Translations under genes and position numbers: made by a program
From: Ignavibacteriaceae bacterium
Lineage (GTDB): Bacteria; Bacteroidota; Ignavibacteria; Ignavibacteriales; Ignavibacteriaceae
Assembly: GCA_031292465.1 (NCBI GenBank)
Contig: JARLHB010000483.1
Location: 1-6,262, forward strand
Direction of reading: 5' to 3'
DNA: 6,262 nt
Notes under the pieces: generated by a model
Databases searched by the model: none
The model's input: the letters and a program-made list of their open reading frames with translations, nothing else
Told to the model about the DNA's origin: nothing
Shown: piece by piece, positions 1 to 6,122 of the stretch
Numbering within the stretch: the stretch's first letter is position 1
How the letters are laid out: every line of letters begins with the position of its first letter

Positions 1-1
1 A

Positions 2-2386
2 ACGTCACGTAAACAAGTGACGCCGGCGCCCTGGGTAAATGTACTGGCAAACCCGGGCTTCGGAACTATAGTTTCAGAGAGCGGTCCGACTTATACATGG
101 AGTGAGAATGCTCATGAATTTAGATTAACTCCATGGAATAATGACCCGGTAACCGATTCAAGCGGTGAAGCATTTTACATTCGGGATGAAGAGACCGGCC
201 GGTTTTGGTCACCCACACCATTGCCCTGCCGCGGTATTGGGCCTTATGTCTGCCGGCATGGGTTTGGTTACAGCGTTTTTGAGCATACAGAGGGAGGCAT
301 CCGCACGGAATTATGGATCTATGTAGCACTTGATGCATCTGTAAAGTTTTCAGTTTTAAAAGTATGGAATGAGTCTGGCAGGCCGCGCAGGCTTTCTGTT
401 ACAGGTTATGTGGAACTGGTACTAGGCGACCTGCGCTCAAAAACAAGTATGCACATAATAACTGAAGTTAATTTAGCCAGTGCTGCATTATTCTCAAGAA
501 ACCCTTATAATTCAGAGTTTATAGACAGGGTTGTTTTCTTTCAAACAGATAGCACTATTCGAAACCTGACATGCGACCGCACTGAATTTCTTGGGAGAAA
601 TGGGACACTGAAAAATCCTGCTGCTATGAGCCATTCCAACCTTTCCGGTAAAACAGGGGCAGCACTTGACGCTTGTGCAGCTATCCAGGTTCCCATAGAA
701 TTAGCTGATAAACAGGAACAGGAGATTACTTTTAAATTAGGTTCCGCTAAGAATGTTGATGAAGCTGTTAGGGTACTTCGCCGTTTCCAGGGAACGACTG
801 CAGCATATAATGCATTAGAAGCAGTATGGCATTATTGGGAAAAAATGCTTGGAACACTACAAGTAAGAACACCCGATACTTCTTTAAATATATTGACAAA
901 CGGCTGGCTTTTATATCAGGTTTTAGCAGCCCGTATTTGGGCACGCAGCGGATACTACCAATCCGGCGGAGCTTTTGGCTTTAGAGACCAATTGCAGGAT
1001 TCAATGGCACTCATACTATCAGAGCCGCATCTCGTTCGGGAGCAATTACTTTTATGTGCAAGCCGGCAATTTTTAGAAGGAGATGTTCAGCATTGGTGGC
1101 ACCCACCTTTAGGACGCGGTGTACGCACCCATTGTTCCGATGATTATCTTTGGCTGCCTTTTATTGCATGCCGCTATGTATTAAGTACCGGGGACACCGG
1201 AATTCTTGATGAGAAAATAAATTTTTTGGAGGGACGTGCAGTAAATAAAGAGGACGATTCTTATTATGATCTGCCAAACAAATCAAAAGAAAGTGCAAGT
1301 TTATATCAGCATTGCGTACGGGCTATAACAAAAGGACTTGTATTTGGCAAACACGGCCTACCCCTAATGGGAACAGGTGATTGGAATGATGGGATGAATA
1401 TGGTGGGTAAACAAGGCATCGGAGAAAGTGTCTGGCTGGGATTCTTCCTATATAAAGTTCTTATGGAGTTCACAAAACTTGCCGGGATAAAAGGTGATAT
1501 AACTTTTGCTGAACGCTGTCAAATGGAAGCTGAAATGCTACAGCGAAACATAGAACAGAACGGCTGGGACGGCAATTGGTACCGCAGAGCTTACTTCGAT
1601 GACGGCACTCCGCTCGGATCGGCAAGTAACCAGGAGTGCAAAATTGATTCCATTGCACAAAGCTGGTCCGTACTTTCAGGGGCCGGTGAAGCTGTACATT
1701 CTGAAATGGCTATGGATGCGTTAGATAAATATCTTGTCCGTCGTAAATATAAATTGATACAATTATTAGATCCTCCTTTTGACAAATCGAATTTAAACCC
1801 CGGCTACATAAAAGGCTACGTACCCGGAGTAAGAGAAAACGGAGGCCAATATACACATGCTGCGGTATGGGCAGCTATGGCATTTGCTGCTTTAGGTGAC
1901 AGTAAACGTGCATGGGAACTACAGAAAATTATAAACCCTGTAAACCATACAACATCTCCCGAAGGTATTGCAACATACAAAGTAGAGCCATACGTTATTG
2001 CTGCTGATGTTTATGCGCTTCCTCCGCATACAGGGCGCGGCGGATGGACCTGGTACACAGGCTCAGCCGGATGGATGTATCAGTTTATTACCGAATCATT
2101 ATTAGGATTTAGACTTGAGCTTGATAAGCTTCATATTGAACCGTGCATACCTAATGACTGGGGAAAATACGAGATACACTACCATTACCATGAGACTTTG
2201 TACCACATTATTATTTTTCAAACACATGAAGGTATTGCCGGTTTTAGTATAACAATAGATGGAATAAAGAATATTGATAAAACCATCACCCTTGTTAACG
2301 ACCAGCAGGTGCATTTGATAGAAATAAGGATAAATCATAATCCGTCTGAAGAACTGACTGTGGTAAAACAAGAAGAAAATTCATGA
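2..2386 (+). CDS. ndvB: Cyclic beta-1,2-glucan synthase, C-terminal GH94 part (5'-truncated by window edge)
   Basis: The reading frame is open to the left edge with no stop (TSRKQ precedes the GTG at 17), so that GTG is not a credible start; the full protein is probably over 2,500 residues. What is visible is a complete GH94 (old GT36) domain. Counting from position 17, it has TPAPWVNVLANPGFG near residue 2, GFRDQLQDSMAL (321-332), HWWHP (from 359), THCSDDYLWLPF, GTGDWNDGMN with Asp455 as probable general acid, GGQYTHA (from 609) and RGGWTWYTGSAGW (674-686). These match the C-terminus of NdvB/Cgs enzymes. In that family an N-terminal membrane-bound glycosyltransferase makes beta-1,2-glucan, a middle domain cyclises it, and the GH94 domain trims chains by phosphorolysis and sets ring size. 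The product is an osmoregulated periplasmic glucan. A separate 1,2-beta-oligoglucan phosphorylase is the alternative, less likely given the open left end. The C-terminus looks complete. Confidence 0.88.
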   Translation, partial: TSRKQVTPAPWVNVLANPGFGTIVSESGPTYTWSENAHEFRLTPWNNDPVTDSSGEAFYIRDEETGRFWSPTPLPCRGIGPYVCRHGFGYSVFEHTEGGIRTELWIYVALDASVKFSVLKVWNESGRPRRLSVTGYVELVLGDLRSKTSMHIITEVNLASAALFSRNPYNSEFIDRVVFFQTDSTIRNLTCDRTEFLGRNGTLKNPAAMSHSNLSGKTGAALDACAAIQVPIELADKQEQEITFKLGSAKNVDEAVRVLRRFQGTTAAYNALEAVWHYWEKMLGTLQVRTPDTSLNILTNGWLLYQVLAARIWARSGYYQSGGAFGFRDQLQDSMALILSEPHLVREQLLLCASRQFLEGDVQHWWHPPLGRGVRTHCSDDYLWLPFIACRYVLSTGDTGILDEKINFLEGRAVNKEDDSYYDLPNKSKESASLYQHCVRAITKGLVFGKHGLPLMGTGDWNDGMNMVGKQGIGESVWLGFFLYKVLMEFTKLAGIKGDITFAERCQMEAEMLQRNIEQNGWDGNWYRRAYFDDGTPLGSASNQECKIDSIAQSWSVLSGAGEAVHSEMAMDALDKYLVRRKYKLIQLLDPPFDKSNLNPGYIKGYVPGVRENGGQYTHAAVWAAMAFAALGDSKRAWELQKIINPVNHTTSPEGIATYKVEPYVIAADVYALPPHTGRGGWTWYTGSAGWMYQFITESLLGFRLELDKLHIEPCIPNDWGKYEIHYHYHETLYHIIIFQTHEGIAGFSITIDGIKNIDKTITLVNDQQVHLIEIRINHNPSEELTVVKQEENS

Positions 2387-2418
2387 AGATTTATTAGTTA
2401 TTCAAATAAAATAATCTG

Positions 2419-2458
2419 TTCTTACCCTAGGAATATTACATATTCAGAAAGGTAAGAA
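2419..2458 (+). terminator. Compound stem-loop after ndvB, possible weak terminator
   Basis: TTCTTACC (2419-2426) pairs perfectly with GGTAAGAA (2451-2458). The 24-nt interior contains a second stem, GAATA (2431-2435) with TATTC (2441-2445) around TTACA. It begins 33 bp after the ndvB stop, where a transcript end would be expected. There is no U-tract after it and the stem is AT-rich, so a canonical intrinsic terminator is doubtful. It could instead be part of the palindromic element that follows directly. Confidence 0.35.
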
Positions 2459-2467
2459 TAAATTTGA

Positions 2468-2515
2468 AACCGTTGAAATGGTTAGAAGTATGAATTGTAA
2501 ACCGTTTTAACGGTT
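2468..2515. repeat. Pair of related AACCGTT palindromes (REP-like doublet)
   Basis: Two palindromes share the same arms. The first is AACCGTT-GA-AATGGTT (2468-2483, one mismatch); the second is AACCGTT-TT-AACGGTT (2500-2515, perfect). Their centres are 32 bp apart, about three helical turns. Each can fold alone, or the outer arms can pair with each other to make a larger cruciform. Doublets of this kind are typical of REP/BIME elements mobilised by single-strand (Y1/RAYT) transposases, but they could also be a pair of operator sites. No other copy lies in this window, so the repeat status is inferred from form only. Confidence 0.5.
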
Positions 2516-2703
2516 CCCTGTTAATTACGGATAGATAATTATTCTATATCTTAATATTAAATATCCATTCTATAGTCGCCAAATCTTTAATTTTATAAAA
2601 TTTCACATTTTTAGTCGGTTTTTGCACAATTTCATTTTATTATTATTAAAAAATTCTTCTTATTTTTGCCGAGTAATTTTCAAAACGCTGTTTGTAAAAG
2701 TTT

Positions 2704-2727
2704 TATAATATATACCGCATCCTGCGG
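2704..2727 (+). promoter_or_regulatory. Candidate fabF -10 box and 5'-leader hairpin
   Basis: TATAAT (2704-2709) is a perfect -10 consensus 50 bp before the fabF start. Initiation about 7 bp later would fall at the first base of a small GC hairpin, CCGCA-TCC-TGCGG (2715-2727). A hairpin at the very 5' end could protect the mRNA. No -35 element is visible 16-18 bp upstream, so the promoter call is weak. Confidence 0.3.
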
Positions 2728-2748
2728 AACTAAAAATCGAAAATAAAT

Positions 2749-2753
2749 AAGGA
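2749..2753 (+). promoter_or_regulatory. Ribosome binding site of fabF
   Basis: AAGGA lies five bases before the ATG at 2759 and fixes the fabF start. The protein then begins with a short MSANK lead before the usual RRVVVTGMG strand of FabF proteins. Confidence 0.7.
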
Positions 2754-2758
2754 ATATT

Positions 2759-4018
2759 ATGTCTGCAAATAAGAGAAGAGTAGTTGTAACGGGAATGGGA
2801 GCTTTAACTCCTATAGGATTAACTGTAGATGATTTTTGGAATGGCATGATGAACTGCGAAAGCGGAAGCGATTATATAAAGAACTTCGATACATCCCGGG
2901 TTTTAACCAAATTTGCCTGCGAACTGAAAGGTTTTGAGCCAACCAAATATATGGATAAGAAAAATGCTCATAAACTTGATCCTTTCTGTCAGTATGCCAT
3001 GGGCGCGGCTAAAATGGCAATTGAAGACTCAGGGCTTGATCCTGATAATATGACTATTGAAGAGAAACAGAGAACCGGAGTTATATTTGGAAGCGGTATC
3101 GGCGGGTTTAATACATTCTATAAACAGGCTGTTATAAACCATACGCAGGGACCTGACAGAGTTTCTCCATTTTTCATTCCAATGATGATTCCGAATATTG
3201 CTGCCGGTATGATTGCAATTCAATACGGATTTCAAGGCCCTAATCACTGTATTGTTACTGCATGTGCAACTGCCAACAATAATATGATTGATGCTTATTT
3301 ACTTATAAGCAACGGATTAACAGACAGAGTGCTTTCCGGAGGAAGTGAAGCAGGAATTGTTGAAGTTGGTGTTGCCGGATTTAATGCTTCAAAGGCTTTA
3401 TCAACAAGGAACGATGATCCTAAAACGGCAAGCAGACCTTTTGATGCTACCAGGGACGGCTTTGTTATGGGCGAAGGAAGCGGCGCTCTTATTCTGGAAG
3501 AATTGGAAACAGCTAAACAAAGAGGCGCTAAAATATATGCAGAAATTATTGGCGCAGGCCTTTCCGCTGACGCTTACCATATGACGGCGCCGCATCCCGA
3601 AGGAACCGGCGCTATATTAGCTATTGAGATGGCAGTTAAAACTTCAGGAATAAATAAAGAAGATGTAGATTACATAAATATGCATGGTACTTCAACAGGA
3701 CTCGGCGATATTGCTGAAACAAAAGCAATTAAAAAAGTTTTTGGAGAACATGCTTATAAGATGAATGTTTCCTCCACTAAAAGTATGACCGGGCATTTAC
3801 TCGGCGCAGCCGGTGCAGTTGAAGCTATAGCTTGTATTCTTGCAATTAAAAATAATACAGTGCCTCCTACAATTAATTTTTCTCACCCTGATCCAGAATG
3901 CGATTTGAATTATACATTCAACAAACCTCAGCAAAGGAATGTTGATGTTGCATTTAGTAATGCGTTCGGATTCGGCGGGCATAATACAACTGTTGCTTTC
4001 AAAAGATATACGGAATAG
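2759..4018 (+). CDS. fabF: Beta-ketoacyl-ACP synthase II (FabF)
   Basis: This cytoplasmic thiolase-fold enzyme condenses malonyl-ACP with an acyl-enzyme in fatty acid elongation. The 419-residue product is close to E. coli FabF (413). It opens with RRVVVTGMGALTPIG and keeps the whole active site: nucleophile Cys169 (VTACATAN), His309 (MHGTSTG), Lys341 and His346 (STKSMTGH). Each is offset by six from E. coli Cys163, His303, Lys335 and His340. The C-terminal NAFGFGGHN gate loop is also present. Two local departures stand out: ACATANNN after the nucleophile, where ACATG or ACTSG is usual, and HGTSTGLGD where HGTSTPLGD is usual. FabF is often beside acpP; here both neighbours are unrelated and a stem-loop follows, so it looks monocistronic. 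A specialised FabF paralogue is possible, but an ordinary FabF is more likely. Confidence 0.95.
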   Translation: MSANKRRVVVTGMGALTPIGLTVDDFWNGMMNCESGSDYIKNFDTSRVLTKFACELKGFEPTKYMDKKNAHKLDPFCQYAMGAAKMAIEDSGLDPDNMTIEEKQRTGVIFGSGIGGFNTFYKQAVINHTQGPDRVSPFFIPMMIPNIAAGMIAIQYGFQGPNHCIVTACATANNNMIDAYLLISNGLTDRVLSGGSEAGIVEVGVAGFNASKALSTRNDDPKTASRPFDATRDGFVMGEGSGALILEELETAKQRGAKIYAEIIGAGLSADAYHMTAPHPEGTGAILAIEMAVKTSGINKEDVDYINMHGTSTGLGDIAETKAIKKVFGEHAYKMNVSSTKSMTGHLLGAAGAVEAIACILAIKNNTVPPTINFSHPDPECDLNYTFNKPQQRNVDVAFSNAFGFGGHNTTVAFKRYTE

Positions 4019-4033
4019 AGGAACCAATAATTT

Positions 4034-4061
4034 GTAGGTCTTTGATTTATCAAAGACCTAC
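4034..4061 (+). terminator. Stem-loop terminator downstream of fabF
   Basis: GTAGGTCTTTGA (4034-4045) and TCAAAGACCTAC (4050-4061) form a perfect 12-bp stem with loop TTTA, starting 16 bp after the fabF stop. A small AGTAT-TT-ATACT inverted repeat (4063-4074) follows instead of a U-tract. Position and stability suggest a transcript end or 3'-end protection rather than a textbook rho-independent terminator. Neither strand gives a U-run. Confidence 0.6.
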
Positions 4062-4215
4062 TAGTATTTATACTGCCACCTACAGGACCTTTCTAATTAA
4101 ATATCCATCTCCGCAAAAATTAAACATGCTTTTTAATTCCCCGTTATTTATGTTGCATAAAAGAATTTTCATTTAAACGCACCCCTGTACTGGCTAATGT
4201 TTTAAAAAATTAAAT

Positions 4216-4221
4216 AAGGAG
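4216..4221 (+). promoter_or_regulatory. Ribosome binding site of the ybjQ-family gene
   Basis: A full AAGGAG lies four bases before the ATG at 4226. It favours that start over the in-frame ATG at 4238, which would place the site too far upstream. Confidence 0.75.
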
Positions 4222-4225
4222 AGTT

Positions 4226-4555
4226 ATGGATCGTACAATGGTTACAACAGCATTTACACTTGACGGTTACAAGATTATTAAAAACCTCGGAATGGTAAGA
4301 GGCATTACCGTCCGTTCAAGATCTATCTTCGGAACCATCGGTGGATCGCTTCAAACACTGTTCGGTGGTAATATTTCATTATTCACGGAGCTATGCGAAA
4401 AAACCCGTGAAGAATCTTTTGAAATTATGCTTCAGCATGCAGATGGTATGGGTGCAAATGCAATTATCGGAATCAGGTATGATACAACAGATGTCCTTCA
4501 GGGCGTAAGCGAAGTTCTTTGTTACGGGACTGCCGTTGTAATTCAAAAGATTTAA
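4226..4555 (+). CDS. YbjQ/UPF0145 family protein
   Basis: The 109-residue product matches the YbjQ family (about 107 residues in E. coli) over its whole length. It has GYKIIKNLGMVRGITVRS (residues 14-31), the glycine pair of LFGGNISLFTEL (45-56), a helix with TREESFEIMLQHA, then GANAIIGIRYD (76-86), and SEVLCYGTAVVI (95-106) at the end. There is no signal peptide or membrane segment, so it should be cytosolic. The family forms small oligomers and has been labelled a putative heavy-metal-binding domain, but no biochemical role is established and no CxxC or His cluster is visible here. It stands alone with its own strong ribosome binding site, 170 bp after the fabF stem-loop and 52 bp before the cupin start, so co-transcription with the cupin gene is possible. 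Confidence 0.9.
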   Translation: MDRTMVTTAFTLDGYKIIKNLGMVRGITVRSRSIFGTIGGSLQTLFGGNISLFTELCEKTREESFEIMLQHADGMGANAIIGIRYDTTDVLQGVSEVLCYGTAVVIQKI

Positions 4556-4607
4556 CCCGGCGAAAAGCTGATTCAATAAATCTTTGTACAAATGGATAGT
4601 TTATCTT

Positions 4608-4967
4608 ATGGAAGAGTTTATTAAAATTATTCATACCGGCAATACGGAACATTATAGCTGGGGTGATAAATGCGACGGCTGGCATTTTGTAAAAAATGAC
4701 GGGCTTAGTGTAATCTGTGAGAAAATGCCTCCCGGCGCTACTGAGGTAATGCACTATCACCAAAAGTCCAGGCAGTTTTTTTATATACTTTCCGGTAAAG
4801 CATCCATGGAAGTACAAGATAAGAAATATACTTTGCTTCCGTCAAACGGCATAGAAATTCCGCCTCTTATTCCCCACCGCATGTATAATGACTCTGATAC
4901 CGATGTAGAATATATTGTTGTATCACAGCCGAAGAGCCATGGTGACAGAATTGAGGTTAGTGAATAA
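4608..4967 (+). CDS. Small single-domain cupin protein
   Basis: Starting at ATG 4608 this is a 119-residue cupin. The frame runs eight codons further up to a TTG at 4584, but that has no ribosome binding site and adds an atypical MYKWIVYL lead. The only hint of a site for 4608 is a weak GGA 11 bases away. Cupin motif 1 is readable as G43-x5-H49-x-H51-x4-Gln56-x6-G63, with Gln in place of the usual metal-binding Glu. Motif 2 is degenerate, P-P-L-I-P-H90-x3-N94, and supplies the third His. The region YSWGDKCDGWHFV to MEVQ resembles stand-alone cupins of unknown function, in which Gln at that place is, from memory, not rare. It probably binds a divalent metal through His49, His51 and His90. The substrate is unknown: such proteins may be isomerases, dioxygenases or sugar binders. 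Confidence 0.85.
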   Translation: MEEFIKIIHTGNTEHYSWGDKCDGWHFVKNDGLSVICEKMPPGATEVMHYHQKSRQFFYILSGKASMEVQDKKYTLLPSNGIEIPPLIPHRMYNDSDTDVEYIVVSQPKSHGDRIEVSE

Positions 4968-5035
4968 TTAATTTTATTATTATTCCATAAGAATTTTAAT
5001 TCGCAATACACTATAAAAGTAATTGGTTAACATTT

Positions 5036-5635
5036 ATGAATTCTGCAGATAAATCTAAAGAAGAAAGTATAACAAAGCTTTTAATAAAAAATATGGTGTG
5101 CAACCGCTGTATAAAGGTTGTTAAAGAAGAATTTGAAAAATTAAATCTTGATATACAAAGCATTGTACTTGGTGAAGTTGTTGTTAAAGGCGATAGGGGA
5201 AACCTGCCTATAGAAAAGATAAGGAATGTACTTGAAGAAAACGGGTTTGAACTTATCGAGGATAAAAGGGCAAAAATAATAGAACAGATTAAACTGCTGA
5301 TACTTAACCTTGTAAGAAGCGATAAAAAAACACCGGAAGATAATTATTCGGGATACCTTGTTAAAGAAACCGGGCATGACTATCATTATTTAAGCACCCT
5401 TTTTTCCTCCGTAGAAAATATAACTATCGAGCAATACATAATCCTTCAGAAGATTGAACGCGCCAAAGAACTTCTTAAGTACGGCGAGCTAACACTTAGC
5501 GAAATTGCATATAAGCTGGGCTACAGCAGCGTACAGCATTTATCAAATCAATTTAGAAAAGTAACAGGACTCACAGCCAGCCAATTTAAAAACATGACCG
5601 GTAACAGCCGTAAACCCCTCGACAAGATAACTTAA
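5036..5635 (+). CDS. HMA-AraC fusion transcriptional regulator (putative copper/heavy-metal sensor)
   Basis: This 199-residue protein has two parts. Residues 12-75 read as an HMA (copper-chaperone ferredoxin-like) domain: beta strand TKLLIKNMV, Cys22-N-R-Cys25 at the head of helix KVVKEEFEKL, and closing helix NVLEENGFELI. Residues ~100-188 form an AraC DNA-binding domain: HTH1 about 106-134 (YHYLSTLF, ITIEQYI), HTH2 about 152-185 (LSEIAYKLGYSSVQHLSNQFRKVTG). HTH2 is the better conserved half. A helical linker (78-95) joins them. The usual AraC cupin effector domain is replaced by a metal-binding one, so the CxxC is likely the sensor. The start at 5036 has no Shine-Dalgarno site; the next in-frame ATG (5093) would destroy the first strand. 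It precedes copZ, its probable target. That the metal is copper, and whether it activates or represses, is inferred. Confidence 0.88.
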   Translation: MNSADKSKEESITKLLIKNMVCNRCIKVVKEEFEKLNLDIQSIVLGEVVVKGDRGNLPIEKIRNVLEENGFELIEDKRAKIIEQIKLLILNLVRSDKKTPEDNYSGYLVKETGHDYHYLSTLFSSVENITIEQYIILQKIERAKELLKYGELTLSEIAYKLGYSSVQHLSNQFRKVTGLTASQFKNMTGNSRKPLDKIT

Positions 5636-5692
5636 TAGCAGGATTTTCAGTTCTGCCTGTGCCTTCTGCTGTAAAAATCTTATAACATTTTC

Positions 5693-5717
5693 TTCAAATT
5701 GTGTAACGCAATTTGAA
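5693..5717. promoter_or_regulatory. Inverted repeat upstream of copZ, candidate operator
   Basis: TTCAAATTG (5693-5701) and CAATTTGAA (5709-5717) are perfect 9-bp arms around a 7-base spacer, TGTAACG. The half-site centres are 16 bp apart. The right arm overlaps the first copy of the TTTGAATC direct repeat and ends five bases before a candidate -35 box. It could be an operator for a dimeric regulator. A terminator for the regulator gene is less likely, since the stem is AT-rich and no U-tract follows. Confidence 0.45.
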
Positions 5718-5749
5718 TCCATTGATAGTAATTTTGAATCATATATAAA
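5712..5749 (+). promoter_or_regulatory. Candidate copZ promoter with 21-bp-spaced direct repeat
   Basis: TTGATA (5722-5727) and TATAAA (5744-5749) are separated by 16 bp, a fair sigma70-like promoter. The octamer TTTGAATC occurs at 5712-5719 and again at 5733-5740, exactly 21 bp apart: one copy upstream of the -35, the other inside the spacer. AraC-type proteins commonly bind two direct half-sites about 21 bp apart, and an AraC-type gene ends about 80 bp upstream. Transcription from here would give a long (~160-nt) leader before copZ. The link is inferred. Confidence 0.4.
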
Positions 5750-5778
5750 GGATATTTATTAAATATTATCATCATTCT

Positions 5779-5834
5779 ACCACCCCCGGCTAAAGCCGCT
5801 CCCCTCCTTGCCAAGGAGGGGATTAAGGGGAGGT
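5779..5834. repeat. Three-armed palindromic intergenic repeat (REP/MITE-like)
   Basis: Three nested pairings fill this GC-rich 56-bp island in an AT-rich spacer. The outer arms are ACCACCCC (5779-5786) and GGGGAGGT (5827-5834), with one mismatch. Within them are a small stem CGGC-TAAA-GCCG (5787-5798) and a strong stem CCCCTCCTT-GCC-AAGGAGGGG (5801-5821). The fold is a three-way junction. Very similar CCCCTCCTTG...AAGGAGGGG elements are, from memory, common as dispersed intergenic repeats in many bacteria. It lies between the candidate copZ promoter and gene, so if transcribed it becomes a structured 5' leader. An AUG-proximal frame running through it (GTG-type start near 5808) is not credible as coding. 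Confidence 0.65.
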
Positions 5835-5907
5835 CGTTATATACTAAATATTTATATAATACAAATTTATTTTAGACAACCAATTATGAAGTTAATTACA
5901 AAAACAA

Positions 5908-5913
5908 AAGGAG
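5908..5913 (+). promoter_or_regulatory. Ribosome binding site of copZ
   Basis: AAGGAG sits five bases before ATG 5919. It decides the start against the in-frame ATG at 5886, which has no such site and would add an atypical eleven-residue lead. Confidence 0.8.
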
Positions 5914-5918
5914 TTAAA

Positions 5919-6122
5919 ATGACTACCAAAGAATTGAAAATAGAAGGAATGTCTTGCGGACATTGTGTAATGGCAGTAAAAAAAGAATTAAGCAAAATTC
6001 AGAATATGATTGTTGAAGATGTTCAAATCGGCAAAGCAAAAGTGCAGTATGACGAAACAAAAGTAACTGATAAAAACATTACCGATGCTATAGAAGAAGC
6101 CGGATTTAAGTTAATTAATTAA
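5919..6122 (+). CDS. copZ: CopZ-like HMA metallochaperone
   Basis: The 67-residue product is one complete HMA domain, the usual length of a stand-alone copper chaperone. Strand KELKIEGM leads into Met11-Ser-Cys13-Gly-His-Cys16, the GMxCxxC metal loop, followed by helix VMAVKKELSKI. After the middle strands (MIVEDVQIGKAKVQYD) comes the second helix and end, ITDAIEEAGFKLIN. Cys13 and Cys16 should bind Cu(I) and hand it to an ATPase. The His between the cysteines is seen in CopZ-type chaperones. The closing IEEAGFKLI parallels LEENGFELI in the upstream HMA-AraC regulator. The next gene appears to be the P-type ATPase partner. A mercury (MerP) role is unlikely because there is no signal peptide. 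Copper rather than zinc or cadmium is favoured by the family, not proven. Confidence 0.9.
   Translation: MTTKELKIEGMSCGHCVMAVKKELSKIQNMIVEDVQIGKAKVQYDETKVTDKNITDAIEEAGFKLIN

Larger units (their letters stand above)
2516..2758. other. AT-rich intergenic region upstream of fabF
   Basis: This 243-bp stretch is strongly AT-rich and has no credible open frame on either strand. It holds a TATAAT at 2704-2709 without a convincing -35 partner at normal spacing; a poorer TTGCAC (2622-2627) with TATTAA (2644-2649) also exists. Apart from the small hairpin and ribosome binding site listed separately, I see no RNA gene or known riboswitch. Confidence 0.6.

Noticed and set aside
2102..2371. Minus-strand open frame of 89 codons
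   Set aside because: It is antisense to the conserved C-terminus of ndvB, has no ribosome binding site and matches no family.
3345..3584. Second + strand frame inside fabF
   Set aside because: It lies wholly within the conserved fabF frame, has Lys/Leu-rich low-information content and no start signal.
4583..4592. Perfect 10-bp palindrome TTTGTACAAA before the cupin start
   Set aside because: Short and AT-rich, single copy, and not matching the CopY box (TACANNTGTA); chance is sufficient.
4473..4817. Minus-strand open frame of 114 codons
   Set aside because: It overlaps two well-supported + strand genes and has no recognisable domain; it mirrors the YbjQ and cupin codons.
4991..5002. GAATT-TT-AATTC palindrome upstream of the regulator gene as an autoregulatory site
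   Set aside because: It is low-complexity, has no match to the copZ upstream repeats and no well-placed -35/-10 pair around it.
5808..5918. N-terminal extension of copZ
   Set aside because: It would translate the GC-rich palindromic repeat (MPRRGLRGG...) and ignores the AAGGAG site before ATG 5919; the protein from 5919 is already a complete HMA domain.
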